Below, one piece after another: positions 1-7,539 of a stretch of DNA of 64,000 nt. The DNA is taken from assembly GCF_002217475.1 (NCBI RefSeq), contig NZ_MUHH01000017.1:546991-610990 (forward strand), given 5' to 3'. This DNA is from Flavobacterium tructae (GTDB taxonomy: Bacteria; Bacteroidota; Bacteroidia; Flavobacteriales; Flavobacteriaceae). Position numbers and translations under genes: made by a program. Each line of letters starts with the position of its first letter. Position 1 is the stretch's first letter. The notes under the pieces are model-generated. The model saw only the letters and a list, made by a program, of their open reading frames with translations. It did no database searches and was not told where the DNA came from.

Positions 1-83
1 TAAAAATTTGAGAAAAATGCCTGTGAAAACAAGACTTCACAGAGTTTGAGAAAATGGAAAAACAGGCGAGGAATAAAAGCAGA

Positions 84-120
84 AAAACCAACTTATTCTA
101 TAACAGAACAAATTGGTTTT
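84..120 (-). terminator. Probable terminator of gldA
   Basis: An 8-bp perfect inverted repeat (AAAACCAA at 84-91, TTGGTTTT at 113-120) lies about 30 bases past the gldA stop codon. Read on the minus strand it is a hairpin with a T-rich distal arm. The loop is long (21 nt), so the call is moderate. Bases 1-83 hold no recognisable gene. Confidence 0.5.
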
Positions 121-148
121 ATTTTAAAATGAAGTAAGGCTGGAACTC

Positions 149-1045
149 CTACTTTGTAATTTCTCTGAAAACTGCTTCGAGATTTTTATTTTTCTGGTTC
201 AGTTGTAATGTTTTTAAACCATTTTCATTGGCAAAATCAAAAATAGCCGGACGCATGTCTTTTTCAGAAACAAAAGTTAGTTCCCAGGTCATATCGTGTG
301 TGTTCTTGTAGGCCGTAATATTTTCAAGTTTAGCCAGAAGCTGTTCTTCTACCTGATAATCAAATTCTACTTCGATCACTTGCTCCGCATTTTCAGATAC
401 CAGATGGTCTAATTTTTTGTCGGCAACAATTTGTCCTTTGTCAATAATAATGACACGATCGCAGATGGCTTCGACTTCCTGCATGATATGAGTAGACAGA
501 AAAACGGTTTTATCTTTCCCTACATTTTTGATCACATTTCGAATTTCCATTAACTGATTAGGGTCCAGTCCGGTAGTGGGTTCGTCCAGAATTAAAACCT
601 CCGGATTGTGCAATAAAGCATTGGCAAGTCCCACACGCTGACGGTATCCTTTAGAGAGCTGTCCTATTTTTTTATGACTTTCACCTGACAGCCCTGTCAG
701 TTGTATGACTTCTTCAATTCTTGATTTCGGAACCTGATAAACATCGGCATTAAAAGCCAAATATTCACGAACATACAAATCCAGATACAACGGATTATGT
801 TCCGGTAAATAGCCAATAGAACGTTGAACTCCCTTTGCGTCCGTCATGACATCATGACCGTTTACAAGGGCTGAGCCGTTATCTGCCAGTAAATAGGTCG
901 TCAAAATTTTCATTAATGTAGATTTTCCTGCTCCGTTTGGACCCAAAAATCCGACGATTTCTCCTTTTTCAATAGAGAATGAAATTTCATTTAGCGCTTT
1001 TTGGGTTCCGTAACTTTTTGATATGTTGTTTACTGCTATCGACAT
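149..1045 (-). CDS. gldA: Gliding-associated ABC transporter ATP-binding protein GldA
   Basis: 298-residue ABC ATPase. Visible motifs are Walker A GPNGAGKST at residues 35-43, the signature LSKGYRQR at about 130-137, Walker B LILDEP at about 151-156 and the H-loop histidine at about 186. A C-terminal domain of about 80 residues follows, as in GldA and related ABC-2 type ATPases. In Flavobacterium johnsoniae GldA works with GldF and GldG, which are membrane parts of an ABC transporter needed for gliding; gldF and gldG are not in this window, and in that genus they are known to lie apart from gldA. The length and sequence match what I recall of GldA. The gene is monocistronic here, with its own -7 box and a downstream hairpin. 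Another ABC-2 type exporter ATPase is the main alternative, but the other gld genes in the window favour GldA. Confidence 0.85.
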   Translation of the reverse strand: MSIAVNNISKSYGTQKALNEISFSIEKGEIVGFLGPNGAGKSTLMKILTTYLLADNGSALVNGHDVMTDAKGVQRSIGYLPEHNPLYLDLYVREYLAFNADVYQVPKSRIEEVIQLTGLSGESHKKIGQLSKGYRQRVGLANALLHNPEVLILDEPTTGLDPNQLMEIRNVIKNVGKDKTVFLSTHIMQEVEAICDRVIIIDKGQIVADKKLDHLVSENAEQVIEVEFDYQVEEQLLAKLENITAYKNTHDMTWELTFVSEKDMRPAIFDFANENGLKTLQLNQKNKNLEAVFREITK

Positions 1046-1061
1046 GACTTTTTATTTGCTA

Positions 1062-1069
1062 CAAAAGTA
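1062..1069 (-). promoter_or_regulatory. -7 promoter box of gldA
   Basis: On the minus strand this reads TACTTTTG, a match to the Bacteroidota -7 consensus TAnnTTTG, 16 bases upstream of the gldA ATG. The leader would be about 10 bases. Confidence 0.55.
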
Positions 1070-1142
1070 AACAGAAATACGCTCGATTACTACATTTTTA
1101 TCTTTTAAAGAAATCATAAAAAAAATATAAAAGCCAGTCGTT

Positions 1143-1162
1143 ACGGCATCGTTCTTGTTAAA
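1143..1162 (+). promoter_or_regulatory. Leader element shared by the two outer-membrane protein genes, copy 1
   Basis: ACGGCATCGTTCTTGTTAAA starts 47 bases before the ATG at 1190. A close copy starts at 1921, 48 bases before the ATG of the paralogous gene. Neither copy contains a TAnnTTTG box, so this may be a shared operator or a non-standard promoter. It is called by comparison of the two leaders only. Confidence 0.4.
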
Positions 1163-1189
1163 GGGATATCAAATTTAAAATAATTTATA

Positions 1190-1768
1190 ATGAAAAAAAT
1201 GTTGGTGGTTCTTGCATTAGCTATGGTTAGCTTTGCAAACGCACAAAAAGGAACAATCTTAGTTGGTGGTGGTATTGGTTACACTTCTCAAACCAGAACT
1301 TTAGGAAACAATGAGGTTAAAACGAATGAATTTGATTTTTCTCCAAAAGTAGGTTACCAATTTCACGACAACTGGACTGTAGGGGGTGAGGCTTCTTTTG
1401 GTTCTAGCAAAACTGAGCAAGGAGTAAATGAAGTGAAAAACAACACTACTAAATTAGGTGCATTTTTACGTTACACTATGCCATTAAACCAAACTTTCGC
1501 TTTCTTCGCTGAATTAGGAACAGGTTTTCAAAGTGCAAAAGACAAAACGTACACAGGACCAATGACTTCAACTGCTAAAGCTGACGGTATGTACATTGGT
1601 ATTACACCAGCTCTTTTCATCGACATGAAAAAAGGTTTTGGTTTAAACTTTAACATTGGTGGTTTAGGGTACAACACTTTAAACTATGATAACAATGGAC
1701 CAGAAGTTAAAAACTTCAATTTTAATTTTGGTAGAACATTTAACATTGGAGTTTCTAAAAACTTCTAA
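1190..1768 (+). CDS. Small outer-membrane beta-barrel protein (porin family), first paralogue
   Basis: 192 residues. An N-terminal signal peptide (MKKMLVVLALAMVSFANAQ, cleavage likely before or after Q19) precedes alternating short beta strands rich in aromatic residues and glycine. The chain ends in F, the usual last residue of an outer-membrane barrel strand. This is the 8-strand OMP_b-brl / OmpW-like type common in Bacteroidota; the ligand or role is unknown. The next gene is a clear paralogue (same signal peptide, GYQFHDNWT versus GYQFHENWT, same SKNF end), so the pair arose by tandem duplication. A strong terminator follows, so it is probably expressed as a single gene. It is lower in AT than its paralogue and uses more of the codons typical of highly expressed genes. 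Confidence 0.8.
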   Translation: MKKMLVVLALAMVSFANAQKGTILVGGGIGYTSQTRTLGNNEVKTNEFDFSPKVGYQFHDNWTVGGEASFGSSKTEQGVNEVKNNTTKLGAFLRYTMPLNQTFAFFAELGTGFQSAKDKTYTGPMTSTAKADGMYIGITPALFIDMKKGFGLNFNIGGLGYNTLNYDNNGPEVKNFNFNFGRTFNIGVSKNF

Positions 1769-1795
1769 TCTTAAATAGTATTCAATTTCAGAAAA

Positions 1796-1822
1796 GCATC
1801 CGCCACGGCGGGTGCTTTTTTT
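1796..1822 (+). terminator. Rho-independent terminator of the first barrel gene
   Basis: GCATCCGC (1796-1803) and GCGGGTGC (1808-1815) pair with one T:G wobble around a 4-base loop. A run of seven T follows at 1816-1822. Confidence 0.9.
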
Positions 1823-1920
1823 GTTTTAATGAAAAGCAGATTCTAAAGTGTGTGTTTTTTAGCGATTTAAAAGATTGAACGTTAGTTGTTTATATTTCTA
1901 TTTTAGAATGATTAAAAATA

Positions 1921-1940
1921 ACGGCATTGTTGTTGTGAAA
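1921..1940 (+). promoter_or_regulatory. Leader element shared by the two outer-membrane protein genes, copy 2
   Basis: ACGGCATTGTTGTTGTGAAA matches 1143-1162 at 16 of 20 positions and sits at nearly the same distance from its ATG. See copy 1. Confidence 0.4.
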
Positions 1941-1968
1941 TAGGATTAAATTTTAAATAATAACAACT

Positions 1969-2562
1969 ATGAAAAAAATGTTACTTATTCTTGCACTAAC
2001 GATGTTTAGTTTTGCAAATGCTCAAAAAGGTTCTGTTTTGGTTATGGGAAGTGTCTATTACAATTCAGAAACTGTATCAGAATTGGGGTCTGATAACAAA
2101 AACCATTATTTTGGTTTTGCGCCAAAAGTAGGGTATCAATTTCATGAAAACTGGACAGCAGGTATTGAGGTTGGAATTTCAGCAACTAAACAAGGGAATA
2201 ATAATTCTGAATACAAAGATCAAACCCTGTCTACAGGAGGTTTTTTGAGATATTCTAAACCATTAAGTGAAATTTTTTCTGTTTATGCAGATTTAGGAGC
2301 AGGTTTTCAAAAGCGAAAAGAAACGTATGAAAATAATTTTACGAATACAGTTACAGTTAATAAAGGAGATGGGTTTTATATTGGTGTAACACCAGCACTG
2401 CTAATAAATATTGGTAAAGGATTTGGTCTGAATTTCAATATAGGAGGTTTAAAGTATGACACTTTAAATTATGATGAAAATAACGGCGCTGGTGATAGTA
2501 GAAAAAGATTCAATTTTACTTTTGGAAATGCATTTTCTATGGGAATTTCTAAAAACTTCTAG
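1969..2562 (+). CDS. Small outer-membrane beta-barrel protein (porin family), second paralogue
   Basis: 197 residues with signal peptide MKKMLLILALTMFSFANAQ, then a glycine- and aromatic-rich beta-barrel ending SMGISKNF. It is collinear with the 192-residue protein encoded just upstream. Conserved blocks include PKVGYQFHENW near residue 50, a G-x-G-F-Q-K/S block near 105 and GFYIGVTPAL near 135. The codon use is more AT-rich than in the first copy, suggesting a lower expression level or older divergence. Role unknown; a single-gene unit with its own terminator. Confidence 0.8.
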   Translation: MKKMLLILALTMFSFANAQKGSVLVMGSVYYNSETVSELGSDNKNHYFGFAPKVGYQFHENWTAGIEVGISATKQGNNNSEYKDQTLSTGGFLRYSKPLSEIFSVYADLGAGFQKRKETYENNFTNTVTVNKGDGFYIGVTPALLINIGKGFGLNFNIGGLKYDTLNYDENNGAGDSRKRFNFTFGNAFSMGISKNF

Positions 2563-2585
2563 TTTTAGATCTTGATCTAAATAGG

Positions 2586-2614
2586 AAAGCGCTCCAATTG
2601 GAGCGCTTTTTTTT
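2586..2614 (+). terminator. Rho-independent terminator of the second barrel gene
   Basis: Perfect 10-bp stem AAAGCGCTCC (2586-2595) / GGAGCGCTTT (2600-2609) with an AATT loop, followed by T residues. Confidence 0.9.
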
Positions 2615-2650
2615 GTACTAGTGGCTTATGAAAAGTAAAATTTATCGTTT

Positions 2651-2716
2651 AGCCCCGATAGAAGTGATATCCTTTTGTGGCGGGGTTCGCCATAAAAGAT
2701 ATAACGGATAGCGGGA
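2651..2716 (-). repeat. Dispersed palindromic repeat, family A, copy 1
   Basis: This stretch is nearly identical, in reverse complement, to 29333-29403. It starts AGCCCCGATAGAAG and ends GATAGCGGGA. The centre is a hairpin (2672-2681 pairs with 2689-2698, one mismatch, 7-base loop). It lies between the second barrel gene and the metE 3' end and carries no credible gene. I recognise this as a repeat type common in Flavobacterium intergenic DNA. Confidence 0.75.
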
Positions 2717-2851
2717 CTGAAGGTCTTTTGAAAAAAAATCTTCTGCTGCTAAAAAAAAATGCCAACCATAGCGAAGTCGAAAAAAATCAAAACTACAAGA
2801 GTTTCGGCTTCGCCAGTTGGCAGTAAAAAAACAAAATATATTCAAATAAAA

Positions 2852-5176
2852 TTAAAAAGTAGCGGTGTTTTCAACAGCTGCTCTCATTTCCTGGGCTGCG
2901 TTAACCATCTCGATCAAAGCCTTTTTGGTTTCGTCCCAATGACGGGTTTTTAAGCCGCAATCAGGATTCACCCACAATTGATCCGCAGGAATAACCGCAG
3001 CTGCTTTTTCTAACAAATGAACCATTTCGGTACTTGAAGGGACACGTGGAGAGTGAATGTCATAAACTCCCGGTCCAATTTCGTTTGGATATTTAAAGTT
3101 GGCAAAAGCATCTAAAAGTTCCATTTGCGAGCGCGAGCATTCAATCGTGATCACGTCGGCATCCATATCGGCAATATTTTGAATAATATCGTTGAATTCG
3201 CTGTAGCACATGTGGGTGTGAATTTGCGTATCGTCGTTAACACCACTTGCAGAAATACGGAATGCTTTTACAGCCCAGTCCAGGTAATTGGCCCATTCCT
3301 CTTTTCGTAAAGGAAGACCTTCGCGAATGGCAGGCTCGTCAATCTGAATGATTTTGATTCCGGCTTTTTCCAGATCAACAACTTCATCACGAATGGCTAA
3401 AGCAATCTGCGTACAGGTCACGGAACGAGGCTGATCGTTACGTACAAAAGACCATTGCAAAATAGTAACCGGTCCGGTAAGCATTCCTTTTACCCATTTT
3501 GGAGTCAGAGATTGTGCGTATTGCGACCATTTTACCGTCATAGGGTTTGGTCTTGAAACATCGCCGTAAATAACGGGAGGTTTCACGCAACGGCTTCCGT
3601 AACTCTGTACCCAGCCATTTTTTGTAAAAGTAAAACCGGACAATTGTTCTCCAAAGTATTCCACCATGTCATTACGCTCGAATTCTCCGTGAACCAGAAC
3701 GTCAATTCCTGTTTCTTCCTGAAAACGAATCGTAGCTTCCGTTTCTTTTTCGATTAAATCGTTGTATTGTTCTGTTGTTAATTCTCCTTTTTTAAATTTC
3801 GCTCTCCAGCTTCTCACTTCAGCAGTTTGAGGAAAAGATCCAATGGTGGTGGTCGGGAATAAAGGCAGGTTTAAAGCTTCAATCTGACTTTTTCTTCGAA
3901 CAGCAAAAGTGCTTTTACGTTGGTCATCCGAAGCTGTAATTCCGGCAACACGCGTTTTCACTTCGTCATTATGAATTAATGCTGATGTTTTACGGTTGTT
4001 GTTGGCAATCACATTTTGTTCATAATCAACAGAGTTTTTAACGTCAATTTCATTAGAAGCGAATTGTTTCAATAAAACGACTTCATTGATTTTTTGTTTG
4101 GCAAAAGCAAGCCATTGCTTGATTTCAGGAGTCAGTGTTGTATCATTGGTTTCTAAATCTAAATCACACGGACTGTGAATTAATGAGCAGGATGGGGCAA
4201 CCAGAATTCTGTTTTCTCCCAAAGCAGCAGTAGCTTTTTTGATTAGTTCCAGAGAATTTCTGAAATCATTTTTCCAGATGTTTCTTCCGTCAATCACACC
4301 TAAGGAAAGATTCGCGGTAGGAGCTAATTGACCTGATTCTAAAATATCATCTAATTGAGAAGGGCAGCGCACTAAATCCAAATGAAAAGTATCCACCGGA
4401 AGAGCTAATGCTGTGGCCAGATTTTCTCCAAAACAATCAAAATAGTTCGCCAAAACGATTTTAATTTTAGGGAAATTTTGGTGGATTTCGTGGTATACTT
4501 TTGTGAAGGTGCTTCTTTCCTTATCTGTTAAGTTTAACGCCAGGAAAGGTTCGTCGAGCTGAATATACTCAGCACCCTCTTCTTGTAGTTTTTCGAAAAT
4601 CTCAAAATACACAGGAAGCAGTTTGTCGATAAGATCAATGCGGTGAAAACCTTCTTCTTTTTCTTTTCCTAAAAGCAAATAGGAAACAGGTCCTATTAAC
4701 ACAGGTTTTGTAGCAATTTGCAAGGCATTTGCTTCCTTAAATTCATTGATAATCTTCTCCGAAAACAATTCAAATTTTTGATTCTTTGTGAACTCAGGAA
4801 CAATATAATGGTAGTTGGTATCGAACCATTTGGTCATTTCCATAGCTACAACATCCTGACCGTCTTTTTGTGCACCTCTTGCCATAGCAAAGTACAAATC
4901 GATTGAAGTGTTTGTTTTTGCCAGTTCGTGGTAACGTTCCGGAATTGCACCAACCGTAAGCGTTAGATCCAAAACCTGATCATAAAACGAAAAATCATTA
5001 GACGGAATCAAATCTACTCCGGCTTCAGCTTGTAACTGCCAGTTTTTTCGACGAATGTCTTTTCCGGTTTCGATTAATTCATCTGCAGAAATTTTCCCTG
5101 CCCAGTACAACTCACTGGCTTTTTTTAGTTCTCTGTTGCTACCAATTCTTGGGTATCCTAAGTTGTTTGTTTTCAT
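2852..5176 (-). CDS. metE: Cobalamin-independent methionine synthase (5-methyltetrahydropteroyltriglutamate-homocysteine methyltransferase)
   Basis: 774 residues, the usual length for MetE. It transfers the methyl group of 5-methyltetrahydrofolate polyglutamate to homocysteine, the last step of methionine synthesis, in the cytoplasm. The N-terminal half starts with the conserved NLGYPRIGSNRELKKA block. The C-terminal catalytic half starts near residue 440 (LFPTTTIGSFPQT). It carries the zinc-binding residues in HTHMCYSEF, ITIECSRSQ and NPDCGLKTR. It is transcribed divergently from an Lrp/AsnC regulator 157 bases away, which may sense an amino acid and control it. I see no SAM or cobalamin riboswitch in the short leader. 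Confidence 0.97.
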   Translation of the reverse strand: MKTNNLGYPRIGSNRELKKASELYWAGKISADELIETGKDIRRKNWQLQAEAGVDLIPSNDFSFYDQVLDLTLTVGAIPERYHELAKTNTSIDLYFAMARGAQKDGQDVVAMEMTKWFDTNYHYIVPEFTKNQKFELFSEKIINEFKEANALQIATKPVLIGPVSYLLLGKEKEEGFHRIDLIDKLLPVYFEIFEKLQEEGAEYIQLDEPFLALNLTDKERSTFTKVYHEIHQNFPKIKIVLANYFDCFGENLATALALPVDTFHLDLVRCPSQLDDILESGQLAPTANLSLGVIDGRNIWKNDFRNSLELIKKATAALGENRILVAPSCSLIHSPCDLDLETNDTTLTPEIKQWLAFAKQKINEVVLLKQFASNEIDVKNSVDYEQNVIANNNRKTSALIHNDEVKTRVAGITASDDQRKSTFAVRRKSQIEALNLPLFPTTTIGSFPQTAEVRSWRAKFKKGELTTEQYNDLIEKETEATIRFQEETGIDVLVHGEFERNDMVEYFGEQLSGFTFTKNGWVQSYGSRCVKPPVIYGDVSRPNPMTVKWSQYAQSLTPKWVKGMLTGPVTILQWSFVRNDQPRSVTCTQIALAIRDEVVDLEKAGIKIIQIDEPAIREGLPLRKEEWANYLDWAVKAFRISASGVNDDTQIHTHMCYSEFNDIIQNIADMDADVITIECSRSQMELLDAFANFKYPNEIGPGVYDIHSPRVPSSTEMVHLLEKAAAVIPADQLWVNPDCGLKTRHWDETKKALIEMVNAAQEMRAAVENTATF

Positions 5177-5201
5177 TTTTGATTCAGTATTTTTTACGGT
5201 A

Positions 5202-5209
5202 CAAATGTA
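5202..5209 (-). promoter_or_regulatory. -7 promoter box of metE
   Basis: Reads TACATTTG on the minus strand (TAnnTTTG), 25 bases upstream of the metE ATG. The resulting leader of about 20 bases is too short for a riboswitch. Confidence 0.55.
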
Positions 5210-5233
5210 TTGTATTGGTTTTTATAACTTATA

Positions 5234-5286
5234 TTTGAAGATTATTTCAGTAAAATGTGTTTTAAAAAAGACATTTTGAAGATTAT
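5234..5286. promoter_or_regulatory. Candidate Lrp-family operator between metE and the regulator gene
   Basis: TTTGAAGATTAT occurs twice in direct orientation at 5234-5245 and 5275-5286, 41 bp apart (about four helical turns). Between them is an inverted repeat, AAAATGT at 5252-5258 and ACATTTT at 5271-5277. Spaced sites on one face of the helix suit an octameric Lrp-type protein. Function is inferred from position only. Confidence 0.4.
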
Positions 5287-5333
5287 ATTACTGATTATTT
5301 ATTGTAAGAATAACTTTAGCCGTAAAAAAAACT

Positions 5334-5795
5334 ATGGAAGACTTAGATAAAACCGATTTATTGATACTGAAATACCTTCAGGAAAACTCTAACATCAATA
5401 CAAAGGACCTCGCCAGTAAATTATTTTTAACCGTAACTCCCGTTTATGAGCGTATAAAAAGACTGGAACGTGACGGATATATCACTAAATATGTAGCGTT
5501 GCTGGACAAGAAAAAGATGAATCGCGGAATGACGGTTTTTTGTAATGTGCGTTTAAAAGAGCATGCCAGAAATGTAGGGAGCAATTTTGTAAAAGATATT
5601 GTAGCTCTTCCCGAAATTATAGAATGTTATAATATCGCCGGGGATTATGATTTTATGCTCAAGATTCTGGTTCAGGATATGGCCAGTTACCAGGATTTTG
5701 TGATGAACAAATTGTCAACGATTGAAAACATCGGTAATACCAACAGTATTTTTGTAATGGGAGAAATCAAACACAGTACTGCGCTGGAGTTTTGA
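5334..5795 (+). CDS. Lrp/AsnC family transcriptional regulator
   Basis: 153 residues, the family length. The N-terminal winged helix-turn-helix covers residues about 5-60 (INTKDLASKLFLTVTPVYERIKRLE includes the recognition helix). The C-terminal RAM/AsnC ligand-binding and oligomerisation domain follows (about 70-145, with the IIECYNIAGDYDFMLKI block). It is divergent from metE with a repeated candidate operator between, so control of metE and of itself is plausible; the effector is unknown, with methionine or leucine the obvious guesses. Confidence 0.9.
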   Translation: MEDLDKTDLLILKYLQENSNINTKDLASKLFLTVTPVYERIKRLERDGYITKYVALLDKKKMNRGMTVFCNVRLKEHARNVGSNFVKDIVALPEIIECYNIAGDYDFMLKILVQDMASYQDFVMNKLSTIENIGNTNSIFVMGEIKHSTALEF

Positions 5796-6039
5796 TGCTG
5801 GAGTTTTGGTTTTGCCACAGATTACACAGATTATAATGATTTTTTATAATCGATTTTTAGACTTTTTGCCACAAATTTTACGAATTATCGCAAATCATTG
5901 CGGTTAGTTTTTTTGCCACAGATTCCATTAATTATTTCGTTTAGATTAATTCGTGAATTCGTGGCGAATAAAGAATTTAATCTTTTAAATCAAATTAATC
6001 TGTGGCCTCTTTTATTCTATTAAATCCTAAAATAAAACG
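5796..6039. repeat. Gene-free spacer with repeated CACAGATT modules
   Basis: GCCACAGATT occurs at 5814-5823 and 5915-5924, a variant GCCACAAATT at 5869, and the inverse AATCTGTGGC at 5997-6006. A GAATTCGTGGCGAA block lies near 5956. Similar sequence recurs at 17490-17640. No open reading frame with protein character was seen. The 5924/5997 pair could form a long stem. Together with the dgt leader this makes up the 303-base gap before dgt. Confidence 0.6.
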
Positions 6040-6047
6040 TATTTTTG
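6040..6047 (+). promoter_or_regulatory. -7 promoter box of dgt; settles the start codon
   Basis: TATTTTTG matches TAnnTTTG. A possible in-frame TTG start at 6045 lies inside this box and would not be transcribed, which supports the ATG at 6099. Confidence 0.6.
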
Positions 6048-6098
6048 ACGTTTAGATCGGAAAATCTAAAATCTAAAATCAGAAATCTAAATTTGAAA

Positions 6099-7445
6099 AT
6101 GAACTGGGAACAACTTTTATCACTCAAACGCCAAGGCGATACCAGCAAAAGATTACGTGTAGAACAGGACGATACCCGCTTGGGTTTTGAAGTTGATTAT
6201 GACAGAATAATCTTTTCGGCGGCATTTCGCTCTTTACAGGATAAAACACAAGTTATTCCGCTTTCGAAAACCGATTTTGTGCATACCAGATTGACACACA
6301 GTTTAGAAGTTTCGGTAGTCGGACGTTCACTAGGGCGTTTGGTTGGAAAAAAAATCATCGAAAAATATCCTCATCTAAAAGAAGTTCACGGGTATCATAT
6401 GAACGATTTTGGCGCTATAGTAGCTGCGGCTTCTCTGGCGCATGATATAGGAAACCCTCCCTTTGGACATTCAGGAGAAAAAGCAATTGGAGAGTATTTT
6501 TCGATAGGAAACGGTTTAAAGTACAAAGATCAGTTAACCCCAAAACAGTGGCAGGATCTGATTGATTTCGAGGGAAATGCCAATGGATTTTCGGTGCTTA
6601 CGGCAAGTCGTCCGGGAATTGAGGGAGGACTTCGAATTTCCTATGCTACCCTTGGCGCTTTTATGAAATATCCTAAAGAAAGTTTGCCTAAAAAGCCTAC
6701 CCAAAATATCGCTGACAAAAAATACGGTTTCTTTCAGACCGACAAATCTTTTTTTGAAGAAGTTGCTAATGATATGGGCATGATTGTCAATAAAACAGGA
6801 GACGATATTGGTTTCGAAAGACATCCCTTGGCCTATTTGGTGGAGGCAGCCGATGATATCTGCTATACCATTATTGACTTTGAAGACGGTATAAATCTGG
6901 GATTGGTTTCAGAAGATTATGCCTTAGAATACTTAATCAAACTGGTGAAAGATAACATCGGAGTAGCTAAATACAAGACTTTAACAACAAAAGAAGACCG
7001 AATTAGTTATTTACGTGCTTTGGCTATCGGAACATTGATAAATGATGCTGTAAATGTTTTTGTTGAAAATGAAGAAGCTATTTTGGCCGGGAAATTTCCT
7101 TTTGCTTTAACAGATAAGAGTAAATACAAAGCGCAGATGGATGATATTATCAAACTAAGTGTCGATAAAATCTACCAAAGCCGCGAGGTCGTTGAAAAAG
7201 AAATTGTAGGCTATCAGATTATTCAGACCCTGTTGGATAAATTTATAACTGCTTTCAACAATAAATACGAAGGAACTGCTTCAAACTACGATAAATTGCT
7301 TTTGAAAATGCTGCCTGAAAAACATCACTTAGAGAAAACCAATTTATACGAACGTTTGCTGCATATCTGTCATTACGTTTCTTTGCTAACAGACGGGAAT
7401 GCACTAGAGTTGTTTGAAACTATAAATGGCAGAAAAAACAAATAA
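6099..7445 (+). CDS. dgt: Deoxyguanosinetriphosphate triphosphohydrolase (HD-domain dGTPase)
   Basis: 448 residues from ATG 6099 (MNWEQLLSLKRQGD). An upstream in-frame TTG at 6045 is rejected because it overlaps the promoter and would add low-complexity residues. The enzyme hydrolyses dGTP to deoxyguanosine and triphosphate. The HD metal site is visible as HTRLTHSLEV and LAHDIGNPPFGHSGE, with a further Asp in YLVEAADDICYTIIDFEDG. Dgt of this shorter, non-enterobacterial type often acts on several dNTPs. It is convergent with the DUF3078 gene, with a 10-bp hairpin between them. Confidence 0.9.
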   Translation: MNWEQLLSLKRQGDTSKRLRVEQDDTRLGFEVDYDRIIFSAAFRSLQDKTQVIPLSKTDFVHTRLTHSLEVSVVGRSLGRLVGKKIIEKYPHLKEVHGYHMNDFGAIVAAASLAHDIGNPPFGHSGEKAIGEYFSIGNGLKYKDQLTPKQWQDLIDFEGNANGFSVLTASRPGIEGGLRISYATLGAFMKYPKESLPKKPTQNIADKKYGFFQTDKSFFEEVANDMGMIVNKTGDDIGFERHPLAYLVEAADDICYTIIDFEDGINLGLVSEDYALEYLIKLVKDNIGVAKYKTLTTKEDRISYLRALAIGTLINDAVNVFVENEEAILAGKFPFALTDKSKYKAQMDDIIKLSVDKIYQSREVVEKEIVGYQIIQTLLDKFITAFNNKYEGTASNYDKLLLKMLPEKHHLEKTNLYERLLHICHYVSLLTDGNALELFETINGRKNK

Positions 7446-7482
7446 CACGCTAAGTCGTAAAGTGTAATTGACAAGAAAATGT

Positions 7483-7511
7483 AACACATAGATACATGGA
7501 TTCTATGTGTT
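7483..7511. terminator. Hairpin between convergent dgt and DUF3078 genes
   Basis: Perfect 10-bp stem AACACATAGA (7483-7492) / TCTATGTGTT (7502-7511) with a 9-base loop. The T-run is poor on both strands, so it may be a weak bidirectional terminator. Confidence 0.45.
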
Positions 7512-7539
7512 AAAATGAATTACTCCAATGTTTAATATT

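Noticed and set aside
2642..2953. Two overlapping small frames between the barrel genes and metE
   Set aside because: They are translations of a dispersed palindromic repeat and the metE 3' end, without protein character.
5177..5333. SAM or cobalamin riboswitch upstream of metE
   Set aside because: The -7 box places the start of the message about 20 bases from the ATG; no riboswitch core is visible.
6045..6098. Upstream TTG start for dgt
   Set aside because: It falls within the TAnnTTTG promoter box, and the added residues are low-complexity.
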